Positions 18,527-26,890 of a stretch of DNA of 48,751 bases are shown one piece after another. A model generated the notes under the pieces. That model did not search any database, had not been told where the DNA came from, and worked only from the letters and a program-made list of their open reading frames with translations. Positions within the stretch are counted from its first letter, which is position 1. Each line of letters starts with the position of its first letter. Source of the DNA: Bacteroidota bacterium. GTDB taxonomy: Bacteria; Bacteroidota; Bacteroidia; Flavobacteriales_D; Sanyastnellaceae. The DNA lies in NCBI GenBank assembly GCA_027624855.1, contig JAQBTQ010000018.1, forward strand, positions 1-48,751. The letters are read 5' to 3'. The translations under genes were made by a program, and so were the position numbers.

Positions 18527-20071
18527 TTAAGCTTCTAGATTATCTGTGACATAGGCCTTGCGAAGTGCACTTTGCAACTTTCTCGCGTACTCTTCTTTCA
18601 ACCAATTTTTATAATTCTCTGTGGTTTTGGCGATGCACTTTGAATAAAGGCGGATTCGGTAGGCTATATCTCCTTCGAGTTCTTTCGCTAATTCAAAAGC
18701 ATCCCATAAATCGTCGCACACATACCGTATGATTTCGACATGATGCATGATGCTGTGGTCGATGGCTTCTTTTGGACGGCCTCCATTTCTCGTCACTCGG
18801 ACGTAGGCTTCTGTCATGTTAAAGTCTGGGTCAGGGCCGCCTTGAAGCTTTTCCATCAATTCGTCAGAATACTCGAATACAAATTCGTCTTCAATTTCTT
18901 CATCGGTGTACAAACCTTCGATGTAAGAATTCGGGGATTTAAAGATTTCTGACCAATTAATATGTGCTTCCCATAATCCAAATCTTCTGGCGTTATTGCC
19001 TAAATCAATGACATTGAAATCACGTTTGTTTGGAAGGATTCTTGATCCACGACCAATCATTTGGTGATACAATGTCAAAGACTTTGTCGCTCGATTCAAG
19101 ATGATGGTTTGGACTGATGGTGAATCAAAACCAGTTGTCAAGATGGAGACCGAACTTAAAATGGCATCGGGCTTTTTCTCAAACCAATCGAGGATGTCCT
19201 GGCGTTCTTTTTCGCTGTGAGTATTGTCCAAGTGCATGCATTCATAGCCTTCTTCTATGAACATTGCTTGCACTTGTTTTGACGTATTGATGCCGTTATT
19301 GAAAATGAGGGTCTTGGTTCCTTTTGCTTTTTCCTCATAAGCATAGAGGAGCTTTTCTTGCATCAGGTAATTACCATACAGACGTTCCGAACTGCTCACG
19401 GTGTAATCCCCATTGATGCCAATTTTCAATGAGCGCAAATTCACGTCGTAGCTATAAGTTACAGCTTTCGCCAGAAATTCATCCTCCACCAAAGTGGAGA
19501 TGGATTCTCCAACGATTAATTCATTGTAATTGTCCTTGAGCGGGAGTTTCACATTCGAGCTCAACGGAGTGGCGGTGACACCTAGGATAATCTGGTCAGA
19601 GAAATAGCCGAATAATTTTCTGAAGCTATTGTAGTGAGCTTCGTCAATCACGACCAATCCCAAATTTTCAAATTCGATGCGTTCGTCGTTCAAGCGGTTG
19701 TTCAACGTTTCAACCATGGCGACATAACACCAATGGTCTTCATCCTCCTCGAGTTCTTTGACTTTGCTGTTGATGATTTTGTTCGGAATACCTATTTCCG
19801 TGAGCATTCTGCTCGTCTGCCCGCATAATTCTATTCGATGCGTTAGGATCAGAACGCGTTTACCTGTTTTCAAGATGTAACGCTTCGCCAATTCAGAAAA
19901 AATCACTGTCTTGCCACCTCCTGTGGGTAATTGAAACAAAAGGTTGTACCGATCAGGGAATTTGTCCATTCGCCCCATCAGTGTTTCGATGGCACTTTCC
20001 TGATACCCGTAAAGGTTTTTTCCTTTGTGGGACTCCAATTGTTTTTTGAGCTGAGGATCGGTCAGAGACAA
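18527..20071 (-). CDS. SF2 DEAD/DEAH-box helicase, RadD/type III res-like
   Basis: This is a 514-residue protein. Helicase domain 1 shows the Q-tip YGYQESAI, Walker A LPTGGGKT (48-55), motif Ia LILTHRIELC, DEAH (143-146) and the GVTATPL motif III. Domain 2 shows TTGFDSPSVQTI and the motif VI arginine finger QMIGRGSRILPN. A helical C-terminal domain (about 395-514) follows. Related proteins include the YejH/RadD-type helicases involved in DNA repair. There is no neighbouring restriction or defence gene, so I read it as a stand-alone chromosomal helicase and not a defence component. The divergent neighbour is ung, 163 bp away, another DNA-repair gene. Confidence 0.88.
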   Translation of the reverse strand: MSLTDPQLKKQLESHKGKNLYGYQESAIETLMGRMDKFPDRYNLLFQLPTGGGKTVIFSELAKRYILKTGKRVLILTHRIELCGQTSRMLTEIGIPNKIINSKVKELEEDEDHWCYVAMVETLNNRLNDERIEFENLGLVVIDEAHYNSFRKLFGYFSDQIILGVTATPLSSNVKLPLKDNYNELIVGESISTLVEDEFLAKAVTYSYDVNLRSLKIGINGDYTVSSSERLYGNYLMQEKLLYAYEEKAKGTKTLIFNNGINTSKQVQAMFIEEGYECMHLDNTHSEKERQDILDWFEKKPDAILSSVSILTTGFDSPSVQTIILNRATKSLTLYHQMIGRGSRILPNKRDFNVIDLGNNARRFGLWEAHINWSEIFKSPNSYIEGLYTDEEIEDEFVFEYSDELMEKLQGGPDPDFNMTEAYVRVTRNGGRPKEAIDHSIMHHVEIIRYVCDDLWDAFELAKELEGDIAYRIRLYSKCIAKTTENYKNWLKEEYARKLQSALRKAYVTDNLEA

Positions 20072-20234
20072 AGTGGCTTCTCGTTAAATGGACGATTTGC
20101 ACGTCCTATGGACAAAATTTGAAAGGGCAAAATTACCGTTTACTTCCGTTGTTTGAAAGAAATCGGGCCAAGAGGTTTTCAACGGTGAGTATTCGATGAT
20201 TGGAAAACGTTCCGATTGAAACGACATTTGGCGC

Positions 20235-20942
20235 ATGCCCGTTGATCCCAAAAAGTTAAGTTTGAGGAGTCAATTCCCTTCAAATTGGAGTTCAATCATC
20301 GACTTCCCAGAAAAGCGCTGGGAGTCCATTGATGAAGCACTGAAAAAGGATCGAACCCTTGGCACTTGTTTTCCTCCAGAAGGAATGGAATTTGAGGCGT
20401 TGAAAAGGGTTTCACCCCAAGATGTGAAAGTTGTTATTTGTGGGCAAGACCCTTATCATGCTCCAGGTCAAGCGCATGGTTTGGCATTCTCTGTTCCTCC
20501 AAGGATCCAATATCCACCATCTCTTCGAAACATCATCCTTGAATTGAAGGATGATTTGAAGGCCGAGTGGCCTTTGGAAAGGGATTTAGATGAAGATGGC
20601 GTTTTGGGTCAGTGGACGCGACAAGGCGTTTTGCTCCTAAACGATGTCTTGACAGTCCGCCAAGGAACTCCTGGTTCCCATCACCAATTTGGGTGGAATC
20701 ACTTGACCGGTGCTGTTTTGAATGCCCTGGCCGATTCAGATCAACCCTTGGCCATTTTGTTATGGGGAAAATCAGCGAAGTCACATGCTGCCCGATTTTA
20801 CAAAGCATGCCATGGTGTCTTCATGGCACCCCACCCGAGCCCGCTTTCAGCATACCGCGGTTTTTTTGGATCACGGCCATTTACACAGGCGAATGATTGG
20901 TTAAAGCGTCATGCCAGAGAGGAAGTGAATTGGATTGGCTGA
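20235..20942 (+). CDS. ung: Uracil-DNA glycosylase
   Basis: This is a 235-residue family 1 uracil-DNA glycosylase, which removes uracil from DNA at the start of base excision repair. Visible motifs are the water-activating loop GQDPYHAPGQAHGLAF (D72), PPSLRNI, LLLNDVLTV, the LLWGKSAK strand, and the minor-groove intercalation loop HPSPLSAYRGFFG. Length and motifs are complete. Confidence 0.97.
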   Translation: MPVDPKKLSLRSQFPSNWSSIIDFPEKRWESIDEALKKDRTLGTCFPPEGMEFEALKRVSPQDVKVVICGQDPYHAPGQAHGLAFSVPPRIQYPPSLRNIILELKDDLKAEWPLERDLDEDGVLGQWTRQGVLLLNDVLTVRQGTPGSHHQFGWNHLTGAVLNALADSDQPLAILLWGKSAKSHAARFYKACHGVFMAPHPSPLSAYRGFFGSRPFTQANDWLKRHAREEVNWIG

Positions 20943-20985
20943 ATTTGAGCACTTATCCGCTCTGCTGGCATCTCGCTCGCTTTGG

Positions 20986-21876
20986 TCATACCACCAGTTT
21001 TCGCACGAGTCGGTCATCGCCGCCGAACAACACTTCATTTTTATGAGATCCTCCTATTGCGAGCGCGTTAATAGAGCGGCTAGATCCACCATCTTTTGAG
21101 GAAATCTTTAAAATTGGACTGAGATCTTTGAGGTCCCATGCTTTGATGGTTTTGTCTCGGCTTGAAGTCCAAAGCTTGATACCATCCGTTCTCAACCGAT
21201 AAATCGATTGTTCATGAGCAGGAAACGTCAAGATCAACGAACCATGCCGATCCCAAACCTTTAAATGACCGTCTCGTCCACCGCTTATCCAAACCTTTTT
21301 GGCTTCATGCCAGATTGCGTCGTATGTGCCGCCTTCATGTCCAATGAATCGGCGACCATCCGTGATTGAATCTTTGGAGTTGAGGTCGGTGCAAAGGATG
21401 ACTTCTCCAGAAGAGCATCCGATGAATACGCCAGGGCTCCCCATGCCGATGCATCGAATTTTTCGCGTGTTTTTCAGGGTCCAGTCCCTTTCAACGATTC
21501 CTGTATTCCAGCGAATCACGCGCTCATCACCTCCTCCCGAATAAAAGATATTATCGTTCAACCAATTGACAGAAAACACTCCGCCGTTGTGGGCAGTGAT
21601 GCGTTGAATGGAGCTTGATTCAAGCGATTTCCAAAGGAAAAGCTCACCGTTTTCAGCCCCGGCAACCCGGTATTCCCGATGTGATTTGATGGTAAAAAAT
21701 GCTTGATCATGGTGTAATAATGCCTTTCCTTCCGCTCGCTGATCGGTCTGCCACTCAGCTATGACACCATCTCCTCCAGCGGTTAACCAGGATTGTGTTG
21801 ACTCGTCCCAATCGGCATCGTAGATCGCTCCTTGATGACCGGAAAATCGTTGAATGGTTTCGAGTGTACTCATCAA
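20986..21876 (-). CDS. WD40-repeat beta-propeller protein
   Basis: This is a 296-residue cytosolic protein without a signal. It consists of about six or seven WD40-type blades. Clear ones include GHQGAIYDADW...TAGGDGVIAEW, GVFSVNWL...SGGGDERVIRW, GHEGGTYDAIWH...SGGRDGHLKVWD and AHEQSIYRLRT...SSRDKTIKAWD. Small stand-alone WD40 proteins of this size occur widely in Flavobacteriales, and their role is not established. A protein-binding scaffold is the likely biochemical function. The second Met at 21873 is an equally good start. Confidence 0.88.
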   Translation of the reverse strand: MMSTLETIQRFSGHQGAIYDADWDESTQSWLTAGGDGVIAEWQTDQRAEGKALLHHDQAFFTIKSHREYRVAGAENGELFLWKSLESSSIQRITAHNGGVFSVNWLNDNIFYSGGGDERVIRWNTGIVERDWTLKNTRKIRCIGMGSPGVFIGCSSGEVILCTDLNSKDSITDGRRFIGHEGGTYDAIWHEAKKVWISGGRDGHLKVWDRHGSLILTFPAHEQSIYRLRTDGIKLWTSSRDKTIKAWDLKDLSPILKISSKDGGSSRSINALAIGGSHKNEVLFGGDDRLVRKLVV

Positions 21877-21911
21877 TTGACGAATTTAGCACCACAAAAA
21901 GATAGGTTCAC

Positions 21912-21989
21912 ATGCAATATGTATTTCTCGCTATGGCGATTTTGACGATTTTCGCCTTCATTCAGTATCGAAGACAACGTCGCAAATAA
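21912..21989 (+). CDS. Candidate 25-residue single-span membrane peptide
   Basis: This 25-codon reading frame, MQYVFLAMAILTIFAFIQYR plus a further five basic or polar residues, has the form of a micro-membrane protein: one hydrophobic span (about 3-17) and a strongly basic tail (RRQRRK) that would stay in the cytosol. It lies in the 133-base gap between the divergent WD40 gene and hisS, 20 bases before the hisS ATG, in the same direction as hisS. The region just upstream is A-rich (aaaaagatagg). Its TAA stop overlaps a TAnnTTTG element for hisS. Real translation is unproven; chance cannot be excluded at this length. Confidence 0.35.
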   Translation: MQYVFLAMAILTIFAFIQYRRQRRK

Positions 21990-21994
21990 TTTTG
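21987..21994 (+). promoter_or_regulatory. Candidate -7 element for hisS
   Basis: TAATTTTG is a perfect TAnnTTTG match ending 15 bases before the hisS ATG (22010), and would give a leader of roughly ten bases. No TTG lies 17-23 bases upstream. The first three bases double as the stop codon of the upstream micro-ORF. Confidence 0.4.
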
Positions 21995-22009
21995 GCATAG
22001 ACCGGTAAA

Positions 22010-23395
22010 ATGAGTAAACCCTCCATCCCAAAAGGAACACGTGATTTTGGACCATTGGTCATGGCCCGACGCAATTGGATGATTGATATCATGCGTCGGT
22101 CATTCGAGCGATTTGGATTTCAGCCCATTGAAACCCCTGCAATGGAGAATTTGCAAACATTGACAGGCAAATACGGGGAGGAAGGAGATCAATTGATTTT
22201 CAAAATCTTGAACAATGGCGATTACCTTCAAAAGGCTGATCAAGCAGCAATTACAGATGGAAATTCTGGCGCATTGACTCCGAGTATTTCGAAAAAGGCC
22301 TTGCGTTATGATTTGACCGTTCCTTTTGCAAGGTTTGTAGTAATGTCAAGAAATGACCTGGCATTTCCTTTCAGGCGTTATCAGATTCAGACAGTTTGGA
22401 GGGGTGATCGACCGGGGAAAGGACGCTATCAAGAATTCACACAATGTGATGCCGATATCATTGGTTCGGACGGTTTGATGTGTGAGTTGGACTTGATGGT
22501 ATTGTTTCATGAGATTCTAACAGAATTGGGGGTTCCAGGATTTGAGATTGCAGTAAATGATCGCCGTTTATTAAATGGACTGGCGAGATCATGGAACATG
22601 GACTCCCATTTTCAAGACTTTACGGTCGCTTTAGATAAATGGGATAAAATAGGAGCAGAAGGAGTAGAAAAGGAGCTCGTTGATAGGGGCATGGATCCTC
22701 GGAATGTGCAACAGTTGATTGCTTTTTTTGATAAGTCTGGTGCAATGGATTCGTCGGATCGTTTAAAAATCATTCAGGCACAATTGCAGGATGATGACGA
22801 AAAGGCACATCAGGCACTGACGGAATTGACTCAATTGTTTGATCTTTCGAAATCCATGGGCGTTTCCAATGAATCGCTTGTTTTTGATCCCACATTGGCC
22901 CGAGGACTGAATTATTACACAGGTGCCATCTTTGAAGTGAGGGTGCCTGAAGCTCCGATAGGAAGCATCTGCGGAGGAGGCCGGTATGCCGACCTGACTG
23001 GTATTTTTGGATGGGAAGGGATGAGCGGTGTTGGAATCAGTTTTGGAGCTGACCGGATTTATGACGTGCTAGAGCATTGTAACAAATTCCCGACGGCATT
23101 GGCGTCTCAATCCAGACTTCTCATTGTTCAAATGGATGTTGAAGGTGAAGCTTATGGTCTGGAGTTATTGAGATTTTTGCGTAAAGAAGGGTACAGGGTA
23201 TTCATGTATCCTGAGGTGACCAAGCTCAAGAAACAATTGAAGTATGCGGATGATGCAGGTATCTCTCATGTGCTGATTGCGGGCGAAGACGAACGAAATT
23301 CAGGCGTTTGGACCGTTCGTAACATGGTGAATGGAGAGCAAATGCAACTTTCCCCGACGGCGATTTCAGAGCATCTAATGTCCAACCTCGCTTAG
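22010..23395 (+). CDS. hisS: Histidyl-tRNA synthetase
   Basis: This is a 461-residue class II aminoacyl-tRNA synthetase that charges tRNA-His. The N-terminal KGTRDFGP is characteristic. Motif 2 is seen in FRRYQIQTVWRGDRPGKGRYQEF as overlapping FRRYQIQTVWRGDRP and GRYQEFTQCDADIIG. The histidine-A motif is LARGLNYYTGAIFE, and motif 3 is GVGISFGADRIYDVL. The C-terminal 100 residues form the anticodon-binding domain. There is an insertion after the histidine-binding region, as in other Bacteroidota enzymes, consistent with the length. Confidence 0.97.
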   Translation: MSKPSIPKGTRDFGPLVMARRNWMIDIMRRSFERFGFQPIETPAMENLQTLTGKYGEEGDQLIFKILNNGDYLQKADQAAITDGNSGALTPSISKKALRYDLTVPFARFVVMSRNDLAFPFRRYQIQTVWRGDRPGKGRYQEFTQCDADIIGSDGLMCELDLMVLFHEILTELGVPGFEIAVNDRRLLNGLARSWNMDSHFQDFTVALDKWDKIGAEGVEKELVDRGMDPRNVQQLIAFFDKSGAMDSSDRLKIIQAQLQDDDEKAHQALTELTQLFDLSKSMGVSNESLVFDPTLARGLNYYTGAIFEVRVPEAPIGSICGGGRYADLTGIFGWEGMSGVGISFGADRIYDVLEHCNKFPTALASQSRLLIVQMDVEGEAYGLELLRFLRKEGYRVFMYPEVTKLKKQLKYADDAGISHVLIAGEDERNSGVWTVRNMVNGEQMQLSPTAISEHLMSNLA

Positions 23396-23413
23396 TTTAA
23401 GGTTTCTTCTCGT

Positions 23414-24379
23414 TCAAGAAGGATGAAGCTCGAGTCGTTGGGTTTCTCCAAGATTCAGCTCCATTCCCTGAAGGATTTCGCTATTCTCATTAAACCAGGG
23501 AGAACCAAGAAGTTTGAATGACTTTGTTCTGGTGATGCTTGATTCAATGCCTGTTTTTGGGTCTACATGATTGCAAATGATGTCGACGTCGATTTGATAC
23601 TCAGAGGCGTCCCACTGAATTAGGATGTGATTGGTTGAGATTTGGACACGTTCCGCGAGCTGAAAATAGGGCCACAGAACTTCTAAAATCCACGGAACGA
23701 TTAGCAGTGATTCTGTATGACGCTGAAGGGAACTCTCTTCGAGCATGCCATCATCAATATCACAACGCATTCGGTTTCCGGTCAATTTTGACAATAATTC
23801 AATTGCCGTTTGCGTGTGACCAATTGTGCTTGCTAATGGTAGAAATGGCATGGAACCTTCATGCAGTACTTCTCTTAGATGCCTCGCGAAAAGAGTAATG
23901 AGTTTAACGGTCTGGGGTTCATTTCCAAAAAATATGTGGCGTTCAATGGTGGTCAAGATCAATTCAAATCGCTCGTTAAATTGGACCATAGCGAAGTGCG
24001 CATGTTGAGTCTTGGTCAAAAGGGTATCCAATTGTTCCTTTTCCCGAAGTCGTTGCAGCTGGAGGGTCAATTGGCGCAGTCGCTGATTCAATTCCGCAGG
24101 TGTTTGGCTGTGCAGTTCAGGATTGAATTCCCAGAAATCCCGCATGGTTGAGCCTATCATGATAATGATCGCGATGGTGTGCCAAATGAGTGTATGGTGG
24201 TTGGAGAGTGGTAGGCTCAAAATGCCCAATAAGCTAATTACGAGTATCAATGAAGATTTTCGTTTTGAAGGAAGCTTTGATCGGGTCGCGCCTCCGATGA
24301 ATGGTTTTGCTTCAACGTGAAACCATCCAATTATACCCAATACACTGATCAAAATTCCAAACCCAAATGTGATCATCAC
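23414..24379 (-). CDS. Degenerate LytS-like membrane protein (pseudo-histidine kinase)
   Basis: This is a 321-residue protein. Two membrane-spanning regions (about 2-20 and 43-78) and a helical linker (95-125) lead into a region that aligns by eye with the LytS-type His_kinase domain. QFNERFELILTTIERH (133-148) stands where QxNPHFLFN is expected, followed by the usual helix LFARHLREVL. The phospho-acceptor His is replaced by Arg136. The later ATP-binding part lacks the N-box asparagine (IVPWILEVLWPYF) and has no glycine-rich G-box. I infer a kinase-dead sensor or scaffold. Its stop is past the neighbour's end, and its ATG overlaps the meaB stop by four bases (ATGA), so translation is coupled to MeaB. 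Confidence 0.65.
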   Translation of the reverse strand: MMITFGFGILISVLGIIGWFHVEAKPFIGGATRSKLPSKRKSSLILVISLLGILSLPLSNHHTLIWHTIAIIIMIGSTMRDFWEFNPELHSQTPAELNQRLRQLTLQLQRLREKEQLDTLLTKTQHAHFAMVQFNERFELILTTIERHIFFGNEPQTVKLITLFARHLREVLHEGSMPFLPLASTIGHTQTAIELLSKLTGNRMRCDIDDGMLEESSLQRHTESLLIVPWILEVLWPYFQLAERVQISTNHILIQWDASEYQIDVDIICNHVDPKTGIESSITRTKSFKLLGSPWFNENSEILQGMELNLGETQRLELHPS

Positions 24380-25458
24380 GGATTGATTTTGCGGGTGGCT
24401 TTATTCCATTTCAAGGCAGCGTCTAGTGGTTGCTGCTTGCCTATTTTGACAGCTTCAGCAATAGCGTTCCATTTTGAAACGAAGTCTTGGCGTGCGAATT
24501 GATTCATTAAATGTAGCCGTTGCACTTGACGTTCAAAAAGTTGAACGCGTTGGACAGATCGCTGCGTCTCAAACCAGTCGTTATCAAGCCAGGCATGCAT
24601 CAAGTATTTTAATGTATCGCTTACAACCGTAAGGTCACCTGCACTTAAGGCGCTGATGACTTGGACATCCAATTCATGACCGCTAGGATGGGGTGGAAAG
24701 AGGTGGATGGCGTTTCGAAAATGATGAGCAGTTTCCTGAGCGTGCGCCTCATCAATATCGGCCTTGTTTACCAATATCATGTCAGCCATTTCCATGATTC
24801 CTCGCTTCATTCCTTGCAATTCATCTCCTCCTCCAGGAAGCATCAATAGTAAAAAGACATCGGTCAATTGCCTCACATCGGTTTCGGATTGACCGACACC
24901 TACCGTCTCAACGATGATTCGGTCATATCCCGCTGCCTCACAAAGCAAAATGGCCTCATAAGTTCCGCGAGTCACTCCGCCAAGTGAATCGGCGGTCGGG
25001 CTCGGTCGAATGAAAGCATTTGGATGGTTCGCCAATCGGGTCATCCGGGTTTTGTCGCCCAATAAACTCCCTCCTGATCGGCCACTTGAAGGGTCAATTG
25101 CGAGTACGGCAATTTTAAGTTGCTGCTGTGCCCAAAGCATGCCAAGTTCTTCAATGAACGTGCTCTTGCCCACTCCAGGCACGCCGGTGATTCCAATTCT
25201 CCAACAATCTCTAGGCCCATTTTGAGAATGTAGCTCCTGCAGAATGTCGTTAACGAATTCGATGTCTCGAGCTTGTTGGCTCTCCGTCAAGGTGATGGCA
25301 CGACTCAACGCTTCACGATGTCCCGCAGCGATTTTCAGTGCCCAATCCTTAGGCGAAAGGTGCTGCAGTTGTGCCTTTTGAATGCGCTGCTTCGCTTTAT
25401 CTCGGGCAATGGCGTTTGCTGTCTGAGGACTTTTTTTATCGTGGCGCTCCTTGGACAT
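24376..25458 (-). CDS. meaB: MeaB/ArgK-type G3E GTPase chaperone
   Basis: This is a 360-residue P-loop GTPase. Walker A GVPGVGKS lies at 92-99, the Walker B region is IAVLAIDPSSGRSGGSLLGD, switch II is ETVGVGQSE, and the base-specificity motif is NKAD. The C-terminal dimerisation arm is helical. MeaB loads and protects adenosylcobalamin on methylmalonyl-CoA mutase. The mutase genes are not in this window, so its client must be encoded elsewhere. The N-terminal 35 residues are a Lys/Gln-rich extension. It is the first gene of a two-gene unit with the pseudokinase and is divergent from the CarboxypepD-reg-like protein. Confidence 0.93.
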   Translation of the reverse strand: MSKERHDKKSPQTANAIARDKAKQRIQKAQLQHLSPKDWALKIAAGHREALSRAITLTESQQARDIEFVNDILQELHSQNGPRDCWRIGITGVPGVGKSTFIEELGMLWAQQQLKIAVLAIDPSSGRSGGSLLGDKTRMTRLANHPNAFIRPSPTADSLGGVTRGTYEAILLCEAAGYDRIIVETVGVGQSETDVRQLTDVFLLLMLPGGGDELQGMKRGIMEMADMILVNKADIDEAHAQETAHHFRNAIHLFPPHPSGHELDVQVISALSAGDLTVVSDTLKYLMHAWLDNDWFETQRSVQRVQLFERQVQRLHLMNQFARQDFVSKWNAIAEAVKIGKQQPLDAALKWNKATRKINP

Positions 25459-25497
25459 GTGTCGAAGTTAACGCCAACACAGAGCTATATTGCGATT

Positions 25498-26274
25498 GTG
25501 AATCGGACTTTTTTACCAACGCTTGGATTAATTTTTTGTGTGTGTTCTGTGGCACCTGTTTTTTCTCAGCAGAGTTCATTGACAGCGCGGTGTGATTCGC
25601 TCATGTTCATTACGGGGAAAGTAGTAGATCAATCTGGTCACTTGGTTCCAGCTGCCATGGTAGTGAATCAAAGTCAGCGGGGCGGGGGACAGTTTGTAGA
25701 TCAACAAGGGCAATTCTTGATGGCGGTTTGTCCCGGAGATACCATCGCATTTGGAGCCATTGGATTTCACACCTTAGAGCGATTGGCCCCAGCGACCGGT
25801 CGTCAATATGAATGGGAAGTGCGTCTGACTCGACTGAAAGTTGATGTGGGAGTAGCTGAAGTTGTAGCGCCTAGGGAGTTACGAGAAATCATAAGGGACA
25901 TTGAAGCTTTGGGTTACAATGATGAAGACTTCAGAATTTCAAAAGTCGATGCGTTGAGCAGTCCAATCACTTTTCTTTATCAAGCCTTGAGTCGGGAAGA
26001 ACGCAGCAAGCGATTGGTAGCTCAATTGGAGAATAGGGACAGGCGTCACGAATTACTGCGGGAGTTGTTCGTGAAATACGTCAATTATGAAATCATTTTA
26101 CTCGAACCCAATGAGTTTGATGCGTTCATAGCATTCAGCGATCCGGGAGATGAACTGCTTCAAACCTGGACGCAATATGAGTTCATACGTTACGTTCAGC
26201 AGCGATTTGAACTTTTTCGATCGCTTCCGTCAAAGCTTGAGGATAGCGATTATCAATACCATATAGATGATTGA
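25498..26274 (+). CDS. Exported protein with carboxypeptidase-regulatory-like domain
   Basis: Translation from a GTG at 25498 gives 258 residues with a fitting signal peptide (NRTFLPTLGLIFCVCSVAPV, then FSQQ). A GTG at 25459 is a second option; any start farther upstream would lie inside meaB. Residues about 33-110 form a beta-sandwich of the CarboxypepD_reg-like type (ITGKVVDQSGHLVPAAMV, QGQFLMAVCPGDTIAF). A charged helical C-terminal half follows (EEVVAPRELREIIRDIEAL-like, then YQALSREERSKRLVAQLE). In Bacteroidota this fold usually fronts TonB-dependent receptors, but here it stands without a barrel. Function is unknown. Confidence 0.78.
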   Translation: MNRTFLPTLGLIFCVCSVAPVFSQQSSLTARCDSLMFITGKVVDQSGHLVPAAMVVNQSQRGGGQFVDQQGQFLMAVCPGDTIAFGAIGFHTLERLAPATGRQYEWEVRLTRLKVDVGVAEVVAPRELREIIRDIEALGYNDEDFRISKVDALSSPITFLYQALSREERSKRLVAQLENRDRRHELLRELFVKYVNYEIILLEPNEFDAFIAFSDPGDELLQTWTQYEFIRYVQQRFELFRSLPSKLEDSDYQYHIDD

Positions 26275-26280
26275 ACGCCT

Positions 26281-26586
26281 TTAAGTCAGCAAAGCGCTGT
26301 CCAAGTAGTGTACAAAAAATTGAAAGCACCATCCCATTGCGCATGCCGCTACGCCCATGACATGAAATGCTCTTGTTCGAGGATTAATGGAATCGTACCG
26401 AACGACCATGTCGACGAACAATACTGCCGTTGCGAAGAACTGAGCCAATAGCCATCCGCCACGATAGCGCTCTGCAAAATCAAGAAAGTTTTTTTCAATC
26501 ATCACTTCTGTCAAGAACAGAATCTGCAGGCTAATCATAAGGAATAGCAAAAGTTGAATCGTTCGAGACGGCATTCTTTCAGACAT
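26281..26586 (-). CDS. Small integral membrane protein, unknown
   Basis: This is a 101-residue protein with three predicted membrane spans (about 10-26, 44-61 and 75-95). It is mostly hydrophobic, with short loops containing RYRGG and RYDSINPRTR. I recognise no family. It converges with the CarboxypepD-reg-like gene, with six bases between stops. Its ATG is divergent from the small lipoprotein-like gene. Confidence 0.6.
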   Translation of the reverse strand: MSERMPSRTIQLLLFLMISLQILFLTEVMIEKNFLDFAERYRGGWLLAQFFATAVLFVDMVVRYDSINPRTRAFHVMGVAACAMGWCFQFFVHYLDSALLT

Positions 26587-26612
26587 TGTTTGCGAAAGTT
26601 ATACTAAGTTTG
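26586..26612 (+). promoter_or_regulatory. Candidate promoter for the 60-residue membrane protein
   Basis: TTG (26586-26588) and a perfect TAAGTTTG (26605-26612) are 16 bases apart, just short of the usual Bacteroidota spacing. The predicted leader is about 33 bases before the ATG at 26650. Confidence 0.45.
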
Positions 26613-26649
26613 GCGTTCCTGCGTTTTTGAAACACCAAATTTGATCGTG

Positions 26650-26832
26650 ATGCACCAGCAGCAAAATAGTTCAGCTAAAGCGACTTCAGCAAAATCAAGT
26701 TCCATCAACCATGGAATGATTCAACAGTTTATTATTCTCGCCCTTGGCATTCTCACGATTGCAGTCTTCCTGACTTCATGTGCGGCACCGGAAACGTGCA
26801 GTGCATATCAGGAAGTTGAAACGTTGAATTGA
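26650..26832 (+). CDS. Small membrane or lipoprotein, unknown
   Basis: This is a 60-residue protein. A polar Ser/Gln/Lys-rich N-terminal tail (1-22) precedes a hydrophobic segment (25-42, FIILALGILTIAVFLTS) and Cys44 in LTSC, a plausible lipobox. The mature end has CAAPETCSAYQEVE. The N-region is long for a signal peptide, so a single-span membrane protein with a periplasmic Cys pair is an alternative. A Bacteroidota-type promoter precedes it, which supports a real gene. It stands alone between convergent and divergent neighbours. I recognise no family. Confidence 0.55.
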   Translation: MHQQQNSSAKATSAKSSSINHGMIQQFIILALGILTIAVFLTSCAAPETCSAYQEVETLN

Positions 26833-26890
26833 ATCATCCTTTCTGTTGTCGCTTACCCCATAGCGATTCATCGAGGGACAAAAGCTAATA

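Noticed and set aside
18527-20071. Helicase as part of a restriction or phage-defence island
   Set aside because: Neighbours are ung and a histidine kinase; no methylase, nuclease or mobile-element genes occur.
25273-25497. Upstream extension of the CarboxypepD-reg-like protein on the plus strand
   Set aside because: It would run antisense through meaB, and its encoded sequence does not lead into the signal peptide; the GTG at 25498 fits better.
26849-26866. 5-bp inverted repeat TCGCT/AGCGA after the 60-residue gene
   Set aside because: Short stem and no U-rich tail; not distinguishable from chance.
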